A stretch of DNA of 64,000 bases from NCBI RefSeq assembly GCF_023646285.1, contig NZ_JAMOKX010000001.1:186001-250000 (forward strand), read 5' to 3'. A program made the position numbers and the translations under genes. This stretch comes from Helicobacter colisuis. Lineage in GTDB: Bacteria; Campylobacterota; Campylobacteria; Campylobacterales; Helicobacteraceae. Under the pieces are notes generated by a model. The model had not been told where the DNA came from. It did no database searches and was given only the letters and a program-made list of their open reading frames with translations. Shown here in pieces: positions 54,818 through 64,000 of the stretch; the stretch's first letter is position 1; each line of letters begins with the position of its first letter.

Positions 54818-56179
54818 TTAATTTTCTTTAATTTTTTCTTGAAGATTTGTAGCGATAAATTCTTTAATTTCTTGCTCTAAAATTAAGTTTTTATCATATT
54901 TGATGACTGCTACTTTTTCATTTTGATTAATAAACCATTCCAAAACTCCCTTAAGTTCTGCTAAAATCTCCAAATCTTCATTTTTAACACTTTCCCTCAA
55001 AGGCAAATAGAAATTTTTCTGGGAAGTTGGACTAGCCAAAAACACCAAAAGTAAAATCCACAAAAACGAAACTAAAACTACAAAAACACTAATGGCAAAC
55101 ATACCAAAATACTCATACAATAGCCCGCCAATAAGCGCACCAATAAAAGAACCAAAATATCCAAAAGAAGTAAAAATTCCTAAAGCACTACCTTTTTGAT
55201 GCGCTTTACAATAGCGACTAGCAAGACTCTGCATAACGGGCTCATGCACTGAAAACCCAATAAAAAATATTAAAACCCCAACAACAAACAGCCAAATATT
55301 TTGACTAAGCATTAAAAGATATGCCAACATAAAAAGCAAGATTCCAAGCACCAAAACATTTTTAAACTTACCTTTTTTTTCTGCAAAAATAGCTGCTGGA
55401 ATCATCGCAAAAAACCCAAAAAGACTAGCTGGAATATAAACTTGATATAAATCTTCTTTAGGCATTTCAAAGCCTTTAGTTAGCGCAATGGGAATAATTA
55501 AAAACGCTAAAGTCATAAAACTTTTTTGTAAAAAGTTGGTGATATTCATAATTTGTAGATTCTTATTTTTTAAAATTGTCATATAATTATCTGAACTTGA
55601 GATAAAACTATAATGAATCTTGGGGGCTTCTGGCACAAATAAAATCAAGATTCCTAAGCTCAAAACTCCCAAAACAGCCGTAATCCAAAACAAACTTGCT
55701 ACGCCAAAATAAGCCCCCAAAATAGGACCTAAAATCAAAGCGGCTGTAAAACTAAGAGAAATAGTAGCGCCCATTAATGCCATAGCTTTAGTGCGTTTTT
55801 CTTCACGCACCAAATCTGCAATCATCGCACTTACCACTCCTCCAATCGCTCCTGCTCCCTGCAAGAATCTCCCTACAATAAGCATATAAATATTATCACT
55901 CATCGCACAAACAATAGAACCTAAAACAAAAATCAGTAATCCAAGAGCAATAATACTTTTGCGCCCAAATTTATCACTCAAAAAACCAAAAGGTATTTGA
56001 AATAAGACTTGAGTAAGCGCATAGCCACCTATAGCAATGCCCATCAAAGTAGGATTCATTCCTTCTAAAGAGAGGGCATATAAGGATAAAAGTGGCATAA
56101 CAACAAATAAACCAAAAAATCGTCCTGCCAAAATAATACTTAAAGGTATTGTTTGCTTTATTAAAGAATGCTCTTTCAT
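54818..56179 (-). CDS. MFS transporter, drug-efflux type
   Basis: 453 residues with twelve predicted helices. The loop after helix 2 carries the MFS signature GFLSDKFGRKSIIALG, and motif C appears as GPILGAYFG in helix 5, typical of drug:H+ antiporters. A soluble C-terminal extension of about 60 residues (from VKNEDLEILAELKG to the end) is unusual for simple efflux pumps. Substrate unknown; operon with ttcA. Confidence 0.88.
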   Translation of the reverse strand: MKEHSLIKQTIPLSIILAGRFFGLFVVMPLLSLYALSLEGMNPTLMGIAIGGYALTQVLFQIPFGFLSDKFGRKSIIALGLLIFVLGSIVCAMSDNIYMLIVGRFLQGAGAIGGVVSAMIADLVREEKRTKAMALMGATISLSFTAALILGPILGAYFGVASLFWITAVLGVLSLGILILFVPEAPKIHYSFISSSDNYMTILKNKNLQIMNITNFLQKSFMTLAFLIIPIALTKGFEMPKEDLYQVYIPASLFGFFAMIPAAIFAEKKGKFKNVLVLGILLFMLAYLLMLSQNIWLFVVGVLIFFIGFSVHEPVMQSLASRYCKAHQKGSALGIFTSFGYFGSFIGALIGGLLYEYFGMFAISVFVVLVSFLWILLLVFLASPTSQKNFYLPLRESVKNEDLEILAELKGVLEWFINQNEKVAVIKYDKNLILEQEIKEFIATNLQEKIKEN

Positions 56180-56256
56180 AGATTCTCCATTTTTTTGCTA
56201 AAATTACAAAAACAGAAAGCTAATTCTACCTAAAATACCATAAATAAGGCAATACA

Positions 56257-56874
56257 ATGCGACTAATTTTAGCCACCTCTAATCAAGATAAAATCAAAGA
56301 AATTCAGGCAATTTATCAAAACTTAAAAGACAACCTAGAGATTCTTGCTTGGGATGTACTTATCTCTCCCTTTGAGATAGAAGAAAATGGGCAAACTTTC
56401 CAAGAAAACGCGCTTATTAAATCCAAAAGTGTTTTTAACGCCCTCAAAGAAAAGAATCTCTTAACACAAAACGATATTATTCTCTCTGATGATAGCGGAA
56501 TCTGTGTGGATGCACTTGGTGGTAAGCCAGGAATCTATAGTGCTCGATATAGCGGAGGAGATTCTCAAGCCAATTTAGAAAAACTTTTAACAGAAGTTGC
56601 CAAACTTCCCAATCAAACTTCAAGCGCTTATTATTGTGCAAGTATTGGAATTAGCCATTTTTACGGAGACTTTAGCACTCATGGATTTATGTATGGCGAT
56701 GTGATTGCGCATAAACGAGGCAAAAATGGGTTTGGCTATGATCCTATGTTTATCCCCAAAGGCTTTAATCAAACCTTAGCAGAACTTAGCGATAAAGAAA
56801 AAAATTCAATTTCGCACCGCACCATCGCTCTAAAAAGAGCGGAATTTATTCTAAAATCCTTACTTTTCAGCTAA
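56257..56874 (+). CDS. rdgB: XTP/dITP pyrophosphatase (RdgB/HAM1)
   Basis: Removes non-canonical purine nucleotides. 205 residues: LILATSNQDKIKEI at the N-terminus with the phosphate-binding S/T-x-N-x-x-K, LSDDSGICVDALGGKPGIYSARYSG, GFGYDPMFIP and the C-terminal SHRTIALKRA. Its 3' end overlaps the convergent Csd6-like gene by 15 bases. Confidence 0.96.
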   Translation: MRLILATSNQDKIKEIQAIYQNLKDNLEILAWDVLISPFEIEENGQTFQENALIKSKSVFNALKEKNLLTQNDIILSDDSGICVDALGGKPGIYSARYSGGDSQANLEKLLTEVAKLPNQTSSAYYCASIGISHFYGDFSTHGFMYGDVIAHKRGKNGFGYDPMFIPKGFNQTLAELSDKEKNSISHRTIALKRAEFILKSLLFS

Positions 56875-57855
56875 AATTTGCATTTTCCCTTTTTTTAGCT
56901 CGATATAAAGCTCCTTGTCTCCATTTGAAGAATAATTAAGCTTTCCATTTAAATAAGCTTTGTAGTCTTGATGATAGCTGATTTTAAAGAGATTCTTACC
57001 CTCTTCGTTAGGATAAGGCGAGATATTAATTTTGCTAAATTGTATATTTTTCTCCTCTCTCTTATTAAAAATTTGTCGCTTCACTGCAGCAAATGCATTG
57101 TATTTTTGCCCATCATAGCGAATAAAATCTTCACCATAAAAAGAAAGATACTCATCAATGGCATTATTTTTCCAAGCTTCTTTCCACTGAAATAAATCTG
57201 ATAAAATAATCTCTAAGTCCTCTTTTTTGGCTTCTTTAATTTCATTAGCAAAAGTAATTAACAAAGAATCGCGATGATTAACAATTTGATCCACTTCTTT
57301 TAAAAGATTATTCTCAATAGCAATACAACCGCGTGTATTAAGCTCTTCTCTGTTTCCATTAAGTGGCATTCCATGAATCCAAATTCCATAACCTGTGCGT
57401 TTTTGCAATCTATCATAAAGGTTAGGATAAGAAGTTGTCAAAGCCAAAGGTCCATAATATTGATTTAAACCAACTAATCTTTGCTCTAGCGTATAAACCC
57501 CAATAGGTGTTGCCAAATCTCCCTCTTTTTGTTTGTTTCCGCCTTTAGATCCAACCAAACTATTTGCATTTAGCCTCTCCGCCCACTTGCCATTTTCCAA
57601 AACATAAAGTTTTAGTTTTGGAGATTCTAGCTTTGGCGCATCTTTTGAAGCAATAAAAAGATATTTTAAATTCTCATAATAACCAAAACGCGTATCTTGG
57701 TTTTTAAGCATTTCTTTCCAATAATCTCGTGTTTGTAAAATCTCATCAATCTTTTTTTCTAGTGCTTCCACTCCTTTTTCTCTATAAAGCCCAATCCACT
57801 CATACTCATTAGCATAACTCAAAACCGCTATTAACAATAACCATATAACTTTCAT
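56860..57855 (-). CDS. csd6: Csd6-type peptidoglycan L,D-carboxypeptidase (YkuD fold)
   Basis: Trims tetrapeptides to tripeptides in peptidoglycan and helps set helical cell shape in Helicobacter (Pgp2 in Campylobacter). A signal peptide (residues 1-15) is followed by the YkuD catalytic domain: YGIWIHGMPLNG with His161 and NTRGCIAI with Cys177. The C-terminal 110 residues (WKEAWKNNAIDEYLSFYGED onward) form the NTF2-like domain found in Csd6. 331 residues. Last gene of the rplI-hslV-hslU-era unit, the same order as H. pylori HP0514-HP0518. Confidence 0.92.
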   Translation of the reverse strand: MKVIWLLLIAVLSYANEYEWIGLYREKGVEALEKKIDEILQTRDYWKEMLKNQDTRFGYYENLKYLFIASKDAPKLESPKLKLYVLENGKWAERLNANSLVGSKGGNKQKEGDLATPIGVYTLEQRLVGLNQYYGPLALTTSYPNLYDRLQKRTGYGIWIHGMPLNGNREELNTRGCIAIENNLLKEVDQIVNHRDSLLITFANEIKEAKKEDLEIILSDLFQWKEAWKNNAIDEYLSFYGEDFIRYDGQKYNAFAAVKRQIFNKREEKNIQFSKINISPYPNEEGKNLFKISYHQDYKAYLNGKLNYSSNGDKELYIELKKGKMQILAEK

Positions 57856-57866
57856 TTTCTCTCCAT

Positions 57867-58751
57867 TTAATCTTCAAAATCATAGCCAACTTTCTTTAAG
57901 CTTTCTTTTTGCTTACTCCAGCCTGACACAACTTTAACCAAAAGCTCTAAATACACTTTTTTCTCGATAAACTTCTCTATTTTCTCTCTTGCGCTTTTTC
58001 CAATTCTTTTTAAAGTTTTACCCTCTTTGCCAATTACCATTGCTTTTTGGCTTTCTTTGTGAGTAACGATAGTTGCTTTGATATAATCCAAATCCTTTTT
58101 TTCTTTATAAAGATTGACTACAACATCACTTTCATAGGGTAGCTCATCACTAAGATTTTCAAAACACGATTCTCTAATCATCTCTTTTACAATCTCTTTG
58201 GTGCTATTTGGGCTTAAAATTTCTGGATTATAGTAATAAGGATTTGGTGGCATCATTTCTGCTAATTTTTTCACAACATTTTTTAAAGAGCCCAAATCCC
58301 TATAAGAAATAGGTATCAATGCTTTATAGAAATCTTGATATTTTTGATATTCTTGTATTTTGCAAAACAACTCTTCTTTACTTATACTATCACTCTTAGT
58401 TAAAAGTAGTAAATGGGGTTTATTTTTTGCACTTTGCAAAAACTCTTCATAAAAACCAATCTTATCGCTAACTGGTGCTAAAAAAAGCAAAAAATCGCAA
58501 TCTTGCATCGCCTGCATTGCTTCTTTTAACATATACTGATTGAGTAATTTTTCCTGTTTATGAATCCCAGGAGTATCCACAAAGACAATTTGCACCCCTT
58601 CGTGCATTAAAACCAAATTCATTCGCTTTCTTGTTGCATTTGCCTTATGTGAAACAAGCGCTAATCTCTCACCCAAAAGCGTATTTAAAAAAGTGCTTTT
58701 CCCTGCATTTGGTCGTCCCAATACCGCTACAAATCCTGCTCTACTTTCCAA
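57867..58751 (-). CDS. era: GTPase Era
   Basis: Ribosome-assembly GTPase that binds 16S rRNA near its 3' end. G-motifs: GRPNAGKSTFLN (G1), DTPGIH (G3), LTKSDSI (G4). A C-terminal KH domain carries VIGKEGKTLKRIGKSAREKIE. 294 residues. Nine bases after hslU and 11 before csd6. Confidence 0.96.
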   Translation of the reverse strand: MESRAGFVAVLGRPNAGKSTFLNTLLGERLALVSHKANATRKRMNLVLMHEGVQIVFVDTPGIHKQEKLLNQYMLKEAMQAMQDCDFLLFLAPVSDKIGFYEEFLQSAKNKPHLLLLTKSDSISKEELFCKIQEYQKYQDFYKALIPISYRDLGSLKNVVKKLAEMMPPNPYYYNPEILSPNSTKEIVKEMIRESCFENLSDELPYESDVVVNLYKEKKDLDYIKATIVTHKESQKAMVIGKEGKTLKRIGKSAREKIEKFIEKKVYLELLVKVVSGWSKQKESLKKVGYDFED

Positions 58752-58759
58752 GAAAAACC

Positions 58760-60100
58760 CTATAAAATATATCGTGCAATATCACTATTAGCCACAAGAT
58801 TATCTAGCTTTTCTTTGACAAGAGATTCTGTGATTTCCACTTCCTGACCCTTGTAATTTTCTGCTTCAAAGCTAATTTCTTCAATAACCTGCTCTACAAC
58901 CGTGTGCAATCTTCTAGCCCCAATATCCTCTGTTTTTTCATTAGCTAGTTGAGAATAATGCGCCAAAGCCCTAATGGCTTCTTCACTAAATTTTAAAGTT
59001 ACTTCTTCAACTGCTAAAAGTGCTTCATATTGCTTTAAAATTGAATTTTTAGTTTGAGTTAATATTTTATAAAGCACTTCTTCATCAAGGCTATTTAGCT
59101 CAACGCGCAAAGGAAATCTTCCTTGTAATTCTGCAATCAAATCACTAGGCTTACTCAAACTAAAAGCCCCTGCAGCAATAAATAAAATATGATCAGTTTT
59201 AATACTTCCATATTTGGTATTTACAATACTTCCCTCTACAATAGGTAGTAAATCTCTTTGAACTCCTTCTTTGCTTGGATCTTGTCTGCCTTGAGCATTA
59301 GAGCTCACAGCAACTTTATCAATTTCATCAATAAAGATAATACCGCTATTCTCCGCTCTTTTTAGCCCCTCTTGCTTAATGCCTTCTAAATCCAATAGGG
59401 CTTCACTTGCTTCAATCTTTAGAATCTCTTTTGCCTCTTTGATACTCACTTCTTTTTTGGGATTTTCTTTAGGCGAAGCAATAAAAACCCTAGCAATAGT
59501 CTCTTGCACTTTTGCAAACTCTGCTGGCATATTTCCATCTTCAATCTCAAAGGCGCGTTTTGGAACTTCAATCTCAATTTTTAGATGATCGACTTCTCCA
59601 TTTTCTACCTTTTGTCTCATCTTTTCTGAAGCTTTTTCATATTCTTCTATTTTTTGCTCACTAGCACCTTTAGGAAGCGGAGGGATTAATTTTTCTACAA
59701 TCTTATCTAAAACATATTTTTGAATCCCTTGTGCATTTTTTTGGCGATGCTCTTCTTTAACCAGATTGATAGAAGCCACCACCAAATCTCTTACCATTGA
59801 TTCAACATCTCTTCCCACAAATCCCACTTCCGTGTATTTGCTAGCTTCTACTTTAACAAAAGGCAATCCCATCATTTTAGCCATGCGTCTTGCAATTTCA
59901 GTTTTACCAACTCCTGTTGAACCAATCATCAAAATATTTTTGGGCATAACTTCTTCTTGAATCTCTTTTGGAAGTTGCAATCTCCGATAACGATTTCTCA
60001 ATGCAATAGCGACAATTTTTTTAGCATCATTTTGCCCAATAATATATTCATCCAAATAACTCACAATCTCTTTTGGTGTCATCGCAATGTAATTTTCCAT
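58760..60100 (-). CDS. hslU: ATP-dependent protease ATPase subunit HslU
   Basis: AAA+ unfoldase of the HslUV protease. Walker A GSTGVGKTEIAR at about residues 58-69, the pore motif KYTEVGFVGRDVESM, Walker B IIFIDEIDKVA, and the terminal YIL that docks into HslV. The intermediate domain lies around 110-240. 446 residues. ATG 60100 is preceded by AGGAAAAATG-type spacing; a start six codons later is possible. Confidence 0.96.
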   Translation of the reverse strand: MENYIAMTPKEIVSYLDEYIIGQNDAKKIVAIALRNRYRRLQLPKEIQEEVMPKNILMIGSTGVGKTEIARRMAKMMGLPFVKVEASKYTEVGFVGRDVESMVRDLVVASINLVKEEHRQKNAQGIQKYVLDKIVEKLIPPLPKGASEQKIEEYEKASEKMRQKVENGEVDHLKIEIEVPKRAFEIEDGNMPAEFAKVQETIARVFIASPKENPKKEVSIKEAKEILKIEASEALLDLEGIKQEGLKRAENSGIIFIDEIDKVAVSSNAQGRQDPSKEGVQRDLLPIVEGSIVNTKYGSIKTDHILFIAAGAFSLSKPSDLIAELQGRFPLRVELNSLDEEVLYKILTQTKNSILKQYEALLAVEEVTLKFSEEAIRALAHYSQLANEKTEDIGARRLHTVVEQVIEEISFEAENYKGQEVEITESLVKEKLDNLVANSDIARYIL

Positions 60101-60123
60101 TTTTCCTACTTTTGTTCCTTATT

Positions 60124-60660
60124 TTAAAGTTCTAAAATCTTAATATTCTGATTAGTATAAATGCAAAGCTCTCCTGCAATTTTAAGCGATTCTAAAACTA
60201 AATCTTTTGGTTGCATTTGCCCACCACCAAATCTATCCAAAGCTCTAGCAGCCGAGAGTGCATAATTTCCGCCACTACCAATAGCAGCAATTCTTCCATC
60301 TTCTGGCTCTACCACATCGCCTGTGCCACTTAAAATAAAAATTTTCTCCTTATTTAAAACAATCATCATCGCCTCTAAACGCCTTAAATACTTGTCTTTA
60401 CGCCATTCTTTAGAAAACTCTATCACTGATTTAAGCAAATCCCCTTTTTTGTTTTCTAAGATTCCCTCAAACATATCAAAAAGACTAAAAGCATCTGCTG
60501 TGCTTCCTGCAAAGCCACTTAAAATCTGTCCATGATAAAGTGTGCGAATCTTAGTAGCATTACCCTTTAAGACACAATTTCCAAAAGTAACTTGTCCATC
60601 TCCGCCAATGACTGCCCCATTTTCTGTTTTATAGGCTAATATCGTTGTTGCTTCAAACAT
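60124..60660 (-). CDS. hslV: ATP-dependent protease peptidase subunit HslV
   Basis: Threonine peptidase of HslUV. The active-site threonine begins TTILAY after a four-residue leader MFEA, which must be removed; this short propeptide also occurs in H. pylori. [24 protein letters not shown] and [17 protein letters not shown] are conserved. 178 residues. Its ATG abuts the rplI stop. Confidence 0.96.
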   Translation of the reverse strand: MFEATTILAYKTENGAVIGGDGQVTFGNCVLKGNATKIRTLYHGQILSGFAGSTADAFSLFDMFEGILENKKGDLLKSVIEFSKEWRKDKYLRRLEAMMIVLNKEKIFILSGTGDVVEPEDGRIAAIGSGGNYALSAARALDRFGGGQMQPKDLVLESLKIAGELCIYTNQNIKILEL

Positions 60661-61106
60661 TACAGCGCCTCTACATCAATTTTCAAATTTGCGTGGATTC
60701 CACCGCCTAATTTAATTTCTACTTCATAAACCCCTGTAGATTTAATGGGACTTTTAAGCTCAATACTTTTTTTGTCAATCTCCAAACGATGCGCTCTAGC
60801 AAGCTCTTCTGCAATATCTTCTTTGGTAATTGCACCATAAAGAGATCCATTTGCACCAACTTTTTGAGAAATTTTTAGAGTAATTTCCTCAATCTTCTTG
60901 GCTGCCATTTCCATTAAAGCTCTATTTTCTGCTGCTTGTTGTGCTATCTTTTTTTGTGTTGCTTTGTAGCGATTAATCACTTCATTAGTTGCAAAATCTG
61001 CCATTCCCTTAGCAATTAAAAAATTCTTTCCATACCCATCTTTTACTTCGCAAATTTCACCTTTTTTTCCTAATGCTTTCACATCTTGTAATAATAATAC
61101 TTTCAT
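60660..61106 (-). CDS. rplI: 50S ribosomal protein L9
   Basis: Ribosomal protein binding 23S rRNA near the L1 stalk. [29 protein letters not shown] at the N-terminus is the L9 signature; a long helix links it to the C-terminal domain. 148 residues. First gene of the hslV-hslU-era-csd6 operon, with GGAGT before the start. Confidence 0.98.
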   Translation of the reverse strand: MKVLLLQDVKALGKKGEICEVKDGYGKNFLIAKGMADFATNEVINRYKATQKKIAQQAAENRALMEMAAKKIEEITLKISQKVGANGSLYGAITKEDIAEELARAHRLEIDKKSIELKSPIKSTGVYEVEIKLGGGIHANLKIDVEAL

Positions 61107-61243
61107 CGATACTCCTTAAATTTTTGAAATTTTAACATTTTTTATTAAATAAACAATAAGAGAATATTTCAGTTTTTTGCTTTTATTACCAAAAATAAAA
61201 AATAGTTTAATTATTTTATACTTTTTTAAAGTTTCTAAGAATA

Positions 61244-61252
61244 TGATACAAA
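61244..61252 (+). promoter_or_regulatory. Extended -10 candidate of the MFS gene
   Basis: TGATACAAA (TG-N-TACAAA), 51 bases upstream of the start codon at 61304. Confidence 0.4.
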
Positions 61253-61263
61253 AATTTTTTAAC

Positions 61264-61281
61264 CCTAAACCTAAACCTAAA
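61264..61281. repeat. Three tandem CCTAAA units in the 5' leader of the MFS gene
   Basis: Perfect head-to-tail CCTAAA x3, flanked by AAC on the left and CAAAA on the right, between the candidate promoter and the start codon. Copy-number change would alter the leader by six bases at a time. Confidence 0.8.
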
Positions 61282-61303
61282 CAAAATTGATAAAGAATTT
61301 CTT

Positions 61304-62449
61304 ATGCAAAAAAACTATCATCTTTTTATCATTATGTTAAGTGCAATGGTTACTATTTCAACACTTTATATCACACAGCCCATACAGCCTTTATTAATTA
61401 AAGAGTTTTCTATTTCTACCACTCAAGTTACCCTTTTTACTTCCATTCCCCTTTTTATGTTAGCCATCGCCCCTATTTTTTATGGTTATTTATTAGAAAA
61501 GTTTGATACTCGACTTATTTTAATTATTTCACTAGCCTTGCTTGGAATCTTTCAATGCCTTTTGTGTTTAAGCCAACAATATAGCAGTTTTCTAATCCTT
61601 AGAATTGGAGAATCGCTTGCTATTCCTGCGGCACTTACAGCAACCGTTACTTGCCTTACACGCATTGATTCTAGCAATAAATACATTGGCGCCTATATTG
61701 CTTCTACAATTTTTGGCGGTGTTCTCTCTCGCGTTGGTGGTGGAATTTTGACGACTATTTTTTCTTGGAAATTCACTTTTTTAGCCCTTGGAATTACAAG
61801 TCTTGTGATTGCAGCACTTATTACAAAGCTCCCAAATACTAACGAAAAAATTAAAAATACAAAAATCACCTTTAGAATCTTTTTAGATTTTTTAACAGAC
61901 AAACGCTTTTTCTTGTTGTATTTTGCAGCATTTTTAATCCTCTTTTGTTTTCAAGGCACTCTTAATTTTATGCCCCTTTATGTTTCCTCCCTTGATCCAA
62001 GCACTACTGCAGCACAAATTGGCTTTATGTATCTTGGATATATCATTGGTATTCTAGCTGCTCTTTTTTCACAAAAAATTATCAAATTTATTGGTGGAGA
62101 AATAAAAACTATCAGCATCGGTTTTGTGATTTTTTCTTGTGCGTGTCTTATGATGCTTTATGGAGATTTTTGGCAACTCTTTTTTGCAGTGTTTGTGTTA
62201 AGTGCCGGTATGTTTATCATTAACTCCACTCTTTCTGCATTAATCAACACAATCTCCACCAAGCAAAAGGGAATCACCAATGGCTTGTATCTTGCTTCAT
62301 ACTATGCAGGTGGCGCACTTGGGACAACATTGCCCACTTACATTTATCGCCCTTTTGGCTGGAATACTCTTTGTTTGATTCTAGGGATTATTTTGTTTGT
62401 AAGCGCTTTGATTTTTTATCAATCTAAAAAACATTTTATCAAAGGATAA
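61304..62449 (+). CDS. MFS transporter (YnfM/NepI-like)
   Basis: 381 residues, twelve predicted helices. TLYITQPIQPLLIKEF in helix 1, the helix 2-3 loop YGYLLEKFDTRLIL, and GGVLSRVGGGILTTIFSWKFTFL (motif C-like in helix 5) fit the inner-membrane DHA1 group. A function such as export of sugars, nucleosides or drugs cannot be fixed. Ribosome-binding site is weak (AAAGAA). It precedes a dynamin-like gene by four bases. Confidence 0.88.
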   Translation: MQKNYHLFIIMLSAMVTISTLYITQPIQPLLIKEFSISTTQVTLFTSIPLFMLAIAPIFYGYLLEKFDTRLILIISLALLGIFQCLLCLSQQYSSFLILRIGESLAIPAALTATVTCLTRIDSSNKYIGAYIASTIFGGVLSRVGGGILTTIFSWKFTFLALGITSLVIAALITKLPNTNEKIKNTKITFRIFLDFLTDKRFFLLYFAAFLILFCFQGTLNFMPLYVSSLDPSTTAAQIGFMYLGYIIGILAALFSQKIIKFIGGEIKTISIGFVIFSCACLMMLYGDFWQLFFAVFVLSAGMFIINSTLSALINTISTKQKGITNGLYLASYYAGGALGTTLPTYIYRPFGWNTLCLILGIILFVSALIFYQSKKHFIKG

Positions 62450-62453
62450 ATCT

Positions 62454-64000
62454 ATGAAATGGCTAGAAGAAAATTATGATCAAATAAACCCTTTAGGTAA
62501 TCTAAATATCCTTAACTTACCGCCAAATTCTTGCAGTGATATTTTAGCTATTTTACTTAGCCTTAGTCCAAAAAGTTTTAATCTTTTTTGGCAATCCCAA
62601 ACCCTGCAAAATATTTGCCAAAATTATCTCCAAGAAAATTTAAACTTTAAGCTTATTAAACAAGCTCAACTTAGTCTATTACTTCAACTACAACACTCAT
62701 CTAATAACCCAAAAATCAAAACCATTCTCCAAGAAACTCTAAATAAACTTAAAATTCTCAATCAAAATCAAATCATTGAAGAAGCCCACTTCAAATATCT
62801 TTTGCAATTTCTCTCAAAAATCCCTTTAGATTCTCAACAAATCAGAACTACCCCACCCACTTCTTCCATACAACATTTTGAAAATTTCTTTGAAGAAAGC
62901 CTTGCAATTTTAGAAAATCAAATGCACTCTATCCCCATGTTTGCAGATATTCAAAAATCATTACAAAATCTTTTAACAAAAACCAAGTCTCAACATTTCT
63001 CCATAGGAATCACAGGAGTGTTAAGTGCAGGCAAAAGCACTTTATTAAATGCGCTTTTAGGCAAAGAGATTCTAGGTAGCTCCACTATACCAGAAACTGC
63101 AAGTCTAACAACTCTCAAATATAACGAAACTTCCTATGCAAAAATAAATTTTTGGAGCAAACAAGAATGGGAAGATTTAAAAAACACCCTAGAACCAAAC
63201 TATCTTGAATCTTTATTACAAAACCAAGAATTCCAAAGCTTTCTTTCTCAGTATATTTTAGATTCTAATCCCAAACAAAGCCTTGAGATTCCACTTGAAG
63301 AGCTACCAAAATTCACTTCTGCGAACTCTCCTAGCAAACTTTGCAATCTTATCAAAGAAACTACACTCTTTACGCCCTTGCAATTCTTGCAAAATCAAGT
63401 GGAAATTGTTGATACTCCAGGACTTGATGATCCTATTATCCAAAGAGAAGAAATCACCAAGAATTATCTTTGCCAATGCGATTTGCTCATTCATGCGATG
63501 AATGCCTCACAAAGCGCCACCCAATTAGATATTAACTTTATTTTAGAAGCTTTGCAAAACTCCAATATTTCAAGGATTCTTATTATCTTAACCCACGCTG
63601 ATTTACTCTCAAAAAAAGATCTACTTCAAGCTCTAGATTACACTAAAGAAACTATACAAAGCCAAATCTCTACACTCCAAGATGGTGCTCTGTTGATAAA
63701 GCGCCTAGATTTTCTTTGCCTTGCAAGCTATCCTGCACTTCTTTGCCAAACTAATCCCCAAAAAGCTAAAGAATTAGGATACACCCTCCAAGAATCCAAT
63801 TTTAATGCTCTCATTGAATATTTACAAAAAACTCTCATAGGAAGCAATAGCACCAAAGCAAAAGATCTCATTTATCTAGCTACACAAGGCTTTAAAAAAG
63901 CCTTTCTTACTTTGCAAGAAAATCTCAATCTTGAAAAAACACTACTTTTTAGCTCAAGAGAATCCATTCTCTCTCTTATTGAAAGCACCAAACAAGAGAT
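62454..64000 (+). CDS. Bacterial dynamin-like GTPase, N-terminal 515 residues (runs off the right edge)
   Basis: Large GTPase that remodels or tethers membranes. The frame from ATG 62454 is open to the window end. After a roughly 185-residue helical N-terminal region come the G-motifs: G1 GVLSAGKS at 188-195, the G2 threonine in TIPETASLTT, G3 DTPG at 320-323 and G4 THAD at 380-383. The pattern fits the Campylobacter dynamin-like pair (Cj0411/Cj0412), in which two adjacent genes encode partners; the second gene should lie beyond this window. The start is four bases after the MFS stop, so they share a transcript. Confidence 0.88.
   Translation, partial: MKWLEENYDQINPLGNLNILNLPPNSCSDILAILLSLSPKSFNLFWQSQTLQNICQNYLQENLNFKLIKQAQLSLLLQLQHSSNNPKIKTILQETLNKLKILNQNQIIEEAHFKYLLQFLSKIPLDSQQIRTTPPTSSIQHFENFFEESLAILENQMHSIPMFADIQKSLQNLLTKTKSQHFSIGITGVLSAGKSTLLNALLGKEILGSSTIPETASLTTLKYNETSYAKINFWSKQEWEDLKNTLEPNYLESLLQNQEFQSFLSQYILDSNPKQSLEIPLEELPKFTSANSPSKLCNLIKETTLFTPLQFLQNQVEIVDTPGLDDPIIQREEITKNYLCQCDLLIHAMNASQSATQLDINFILEALQNSNISRILIILTHADLLSKKDLLQALDYTKETIQSQISTLQDGALLIKRLDFLCLASYPALLCQTNPQKAKELGYTLQESNFNALIEYLQKTLIGSNSTKAKDLIYLATQGFKKAFLTLQENLNLEKTLLFSSRESILSLIESTKQE

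Overview
The window is AT-rich, densely packed chromosomal DNA from a campylobacterotal bacterium, most likely an enterohepatic Helicobacter or close relative. This rests on recognisable protein families and on gene order that I recall from Helicobacter pylori: rppH-lysC-hobA-holB-folP, csrA-ispE-smpB-exbB-exbD, aroB-mscS-mtaB-ftsH-like, ferredoxin-ppx-waaC-acyltransferase, coaD-tmk-comF, and rplI-hslV-hslU-era-csd6. The blocks are present, but between them the order differs from H. pylori. No database search was possible. I see no insertion sequence, prophage, integrase, CRISPR array or rRNA. One tRNA gene, tRNA-Arg(CCU), is present.

Layout. 1-7.9 kb (minus strand): the N-terminal part of a PflA-like flagellar TPR protein, then a tightly coupled operon rppH-lysC-hobA-holB-folP-unknown-metallophosphoesterase. 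8.1-9.7 kb (plus): a TetR-type regulator, gatC and ung. 9.7-16.5 kb (minus): an operon truB-csrA-ispE-smpB-exbB-exbD that continues without gaps into a 60-residue membrane protein and a ZorA/ZorB-like ion-driven motor pair. This is the most unusual part of the window. 16.5-22.5 kb: a lipoprotein candidate, hypD, groES-groEL, aspB and a paired SMR transporter. 22.7-28.9 kb: aroB, a large MscS-like protein, mtaB, a membrane AAA protein related to FtsH but without its zinc-protease motif, and small unknowns. 29-33.1 kb: dusB, a chemoreceptor with a periplasmic CxxCH haem-c motif, and an orphan PAS histidine kinase.

33.2-42 kb (plus): glyS with a TrpC-like pseudoenzyme, then ferredoxin, ppx and lipid A/core LPS genes (waaC, lipid A acyltransferase, a second GT9 heptosyltransferase), then a dihydroorotase-like pseudoenzyme. 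42-48 kb: mscS, the aminofutalosine deaminase of menaquinone synthesis, a phosphohexomutase, pyrC, coaD, tmk and comF. 48-54 kb: a SIMPL protein, tRNA-Arg, HU, and a central-carbon group gap-pgi-pta-ackA. 54-62.4 kb: ttcA, an MFS transporter, rdgB, a Csd6-type peptidoglycan trimming enzyme, era, hslU, hslV, rplI and another MFS transporter. The window ends inside a bacterial dynamin-like GTPase.

Most of the content is housekeeping. The points worth a second look are: (1) the ExbBD + small membrane protein + ZorAB-like cassette inside a translation/RNA-regulation operon; (2) three likely pseudoenzymes (FtsH-like, TrpC-like, dihydroorotase-like) retained in intact operons; (3) the haem-binding chemoreceptor; (4) candidate operators around tetR, groES and aspB; and (5) repeated 4-bp convergent overlaps of stop codons. 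No intergenic stretch exceeds 300 bases.
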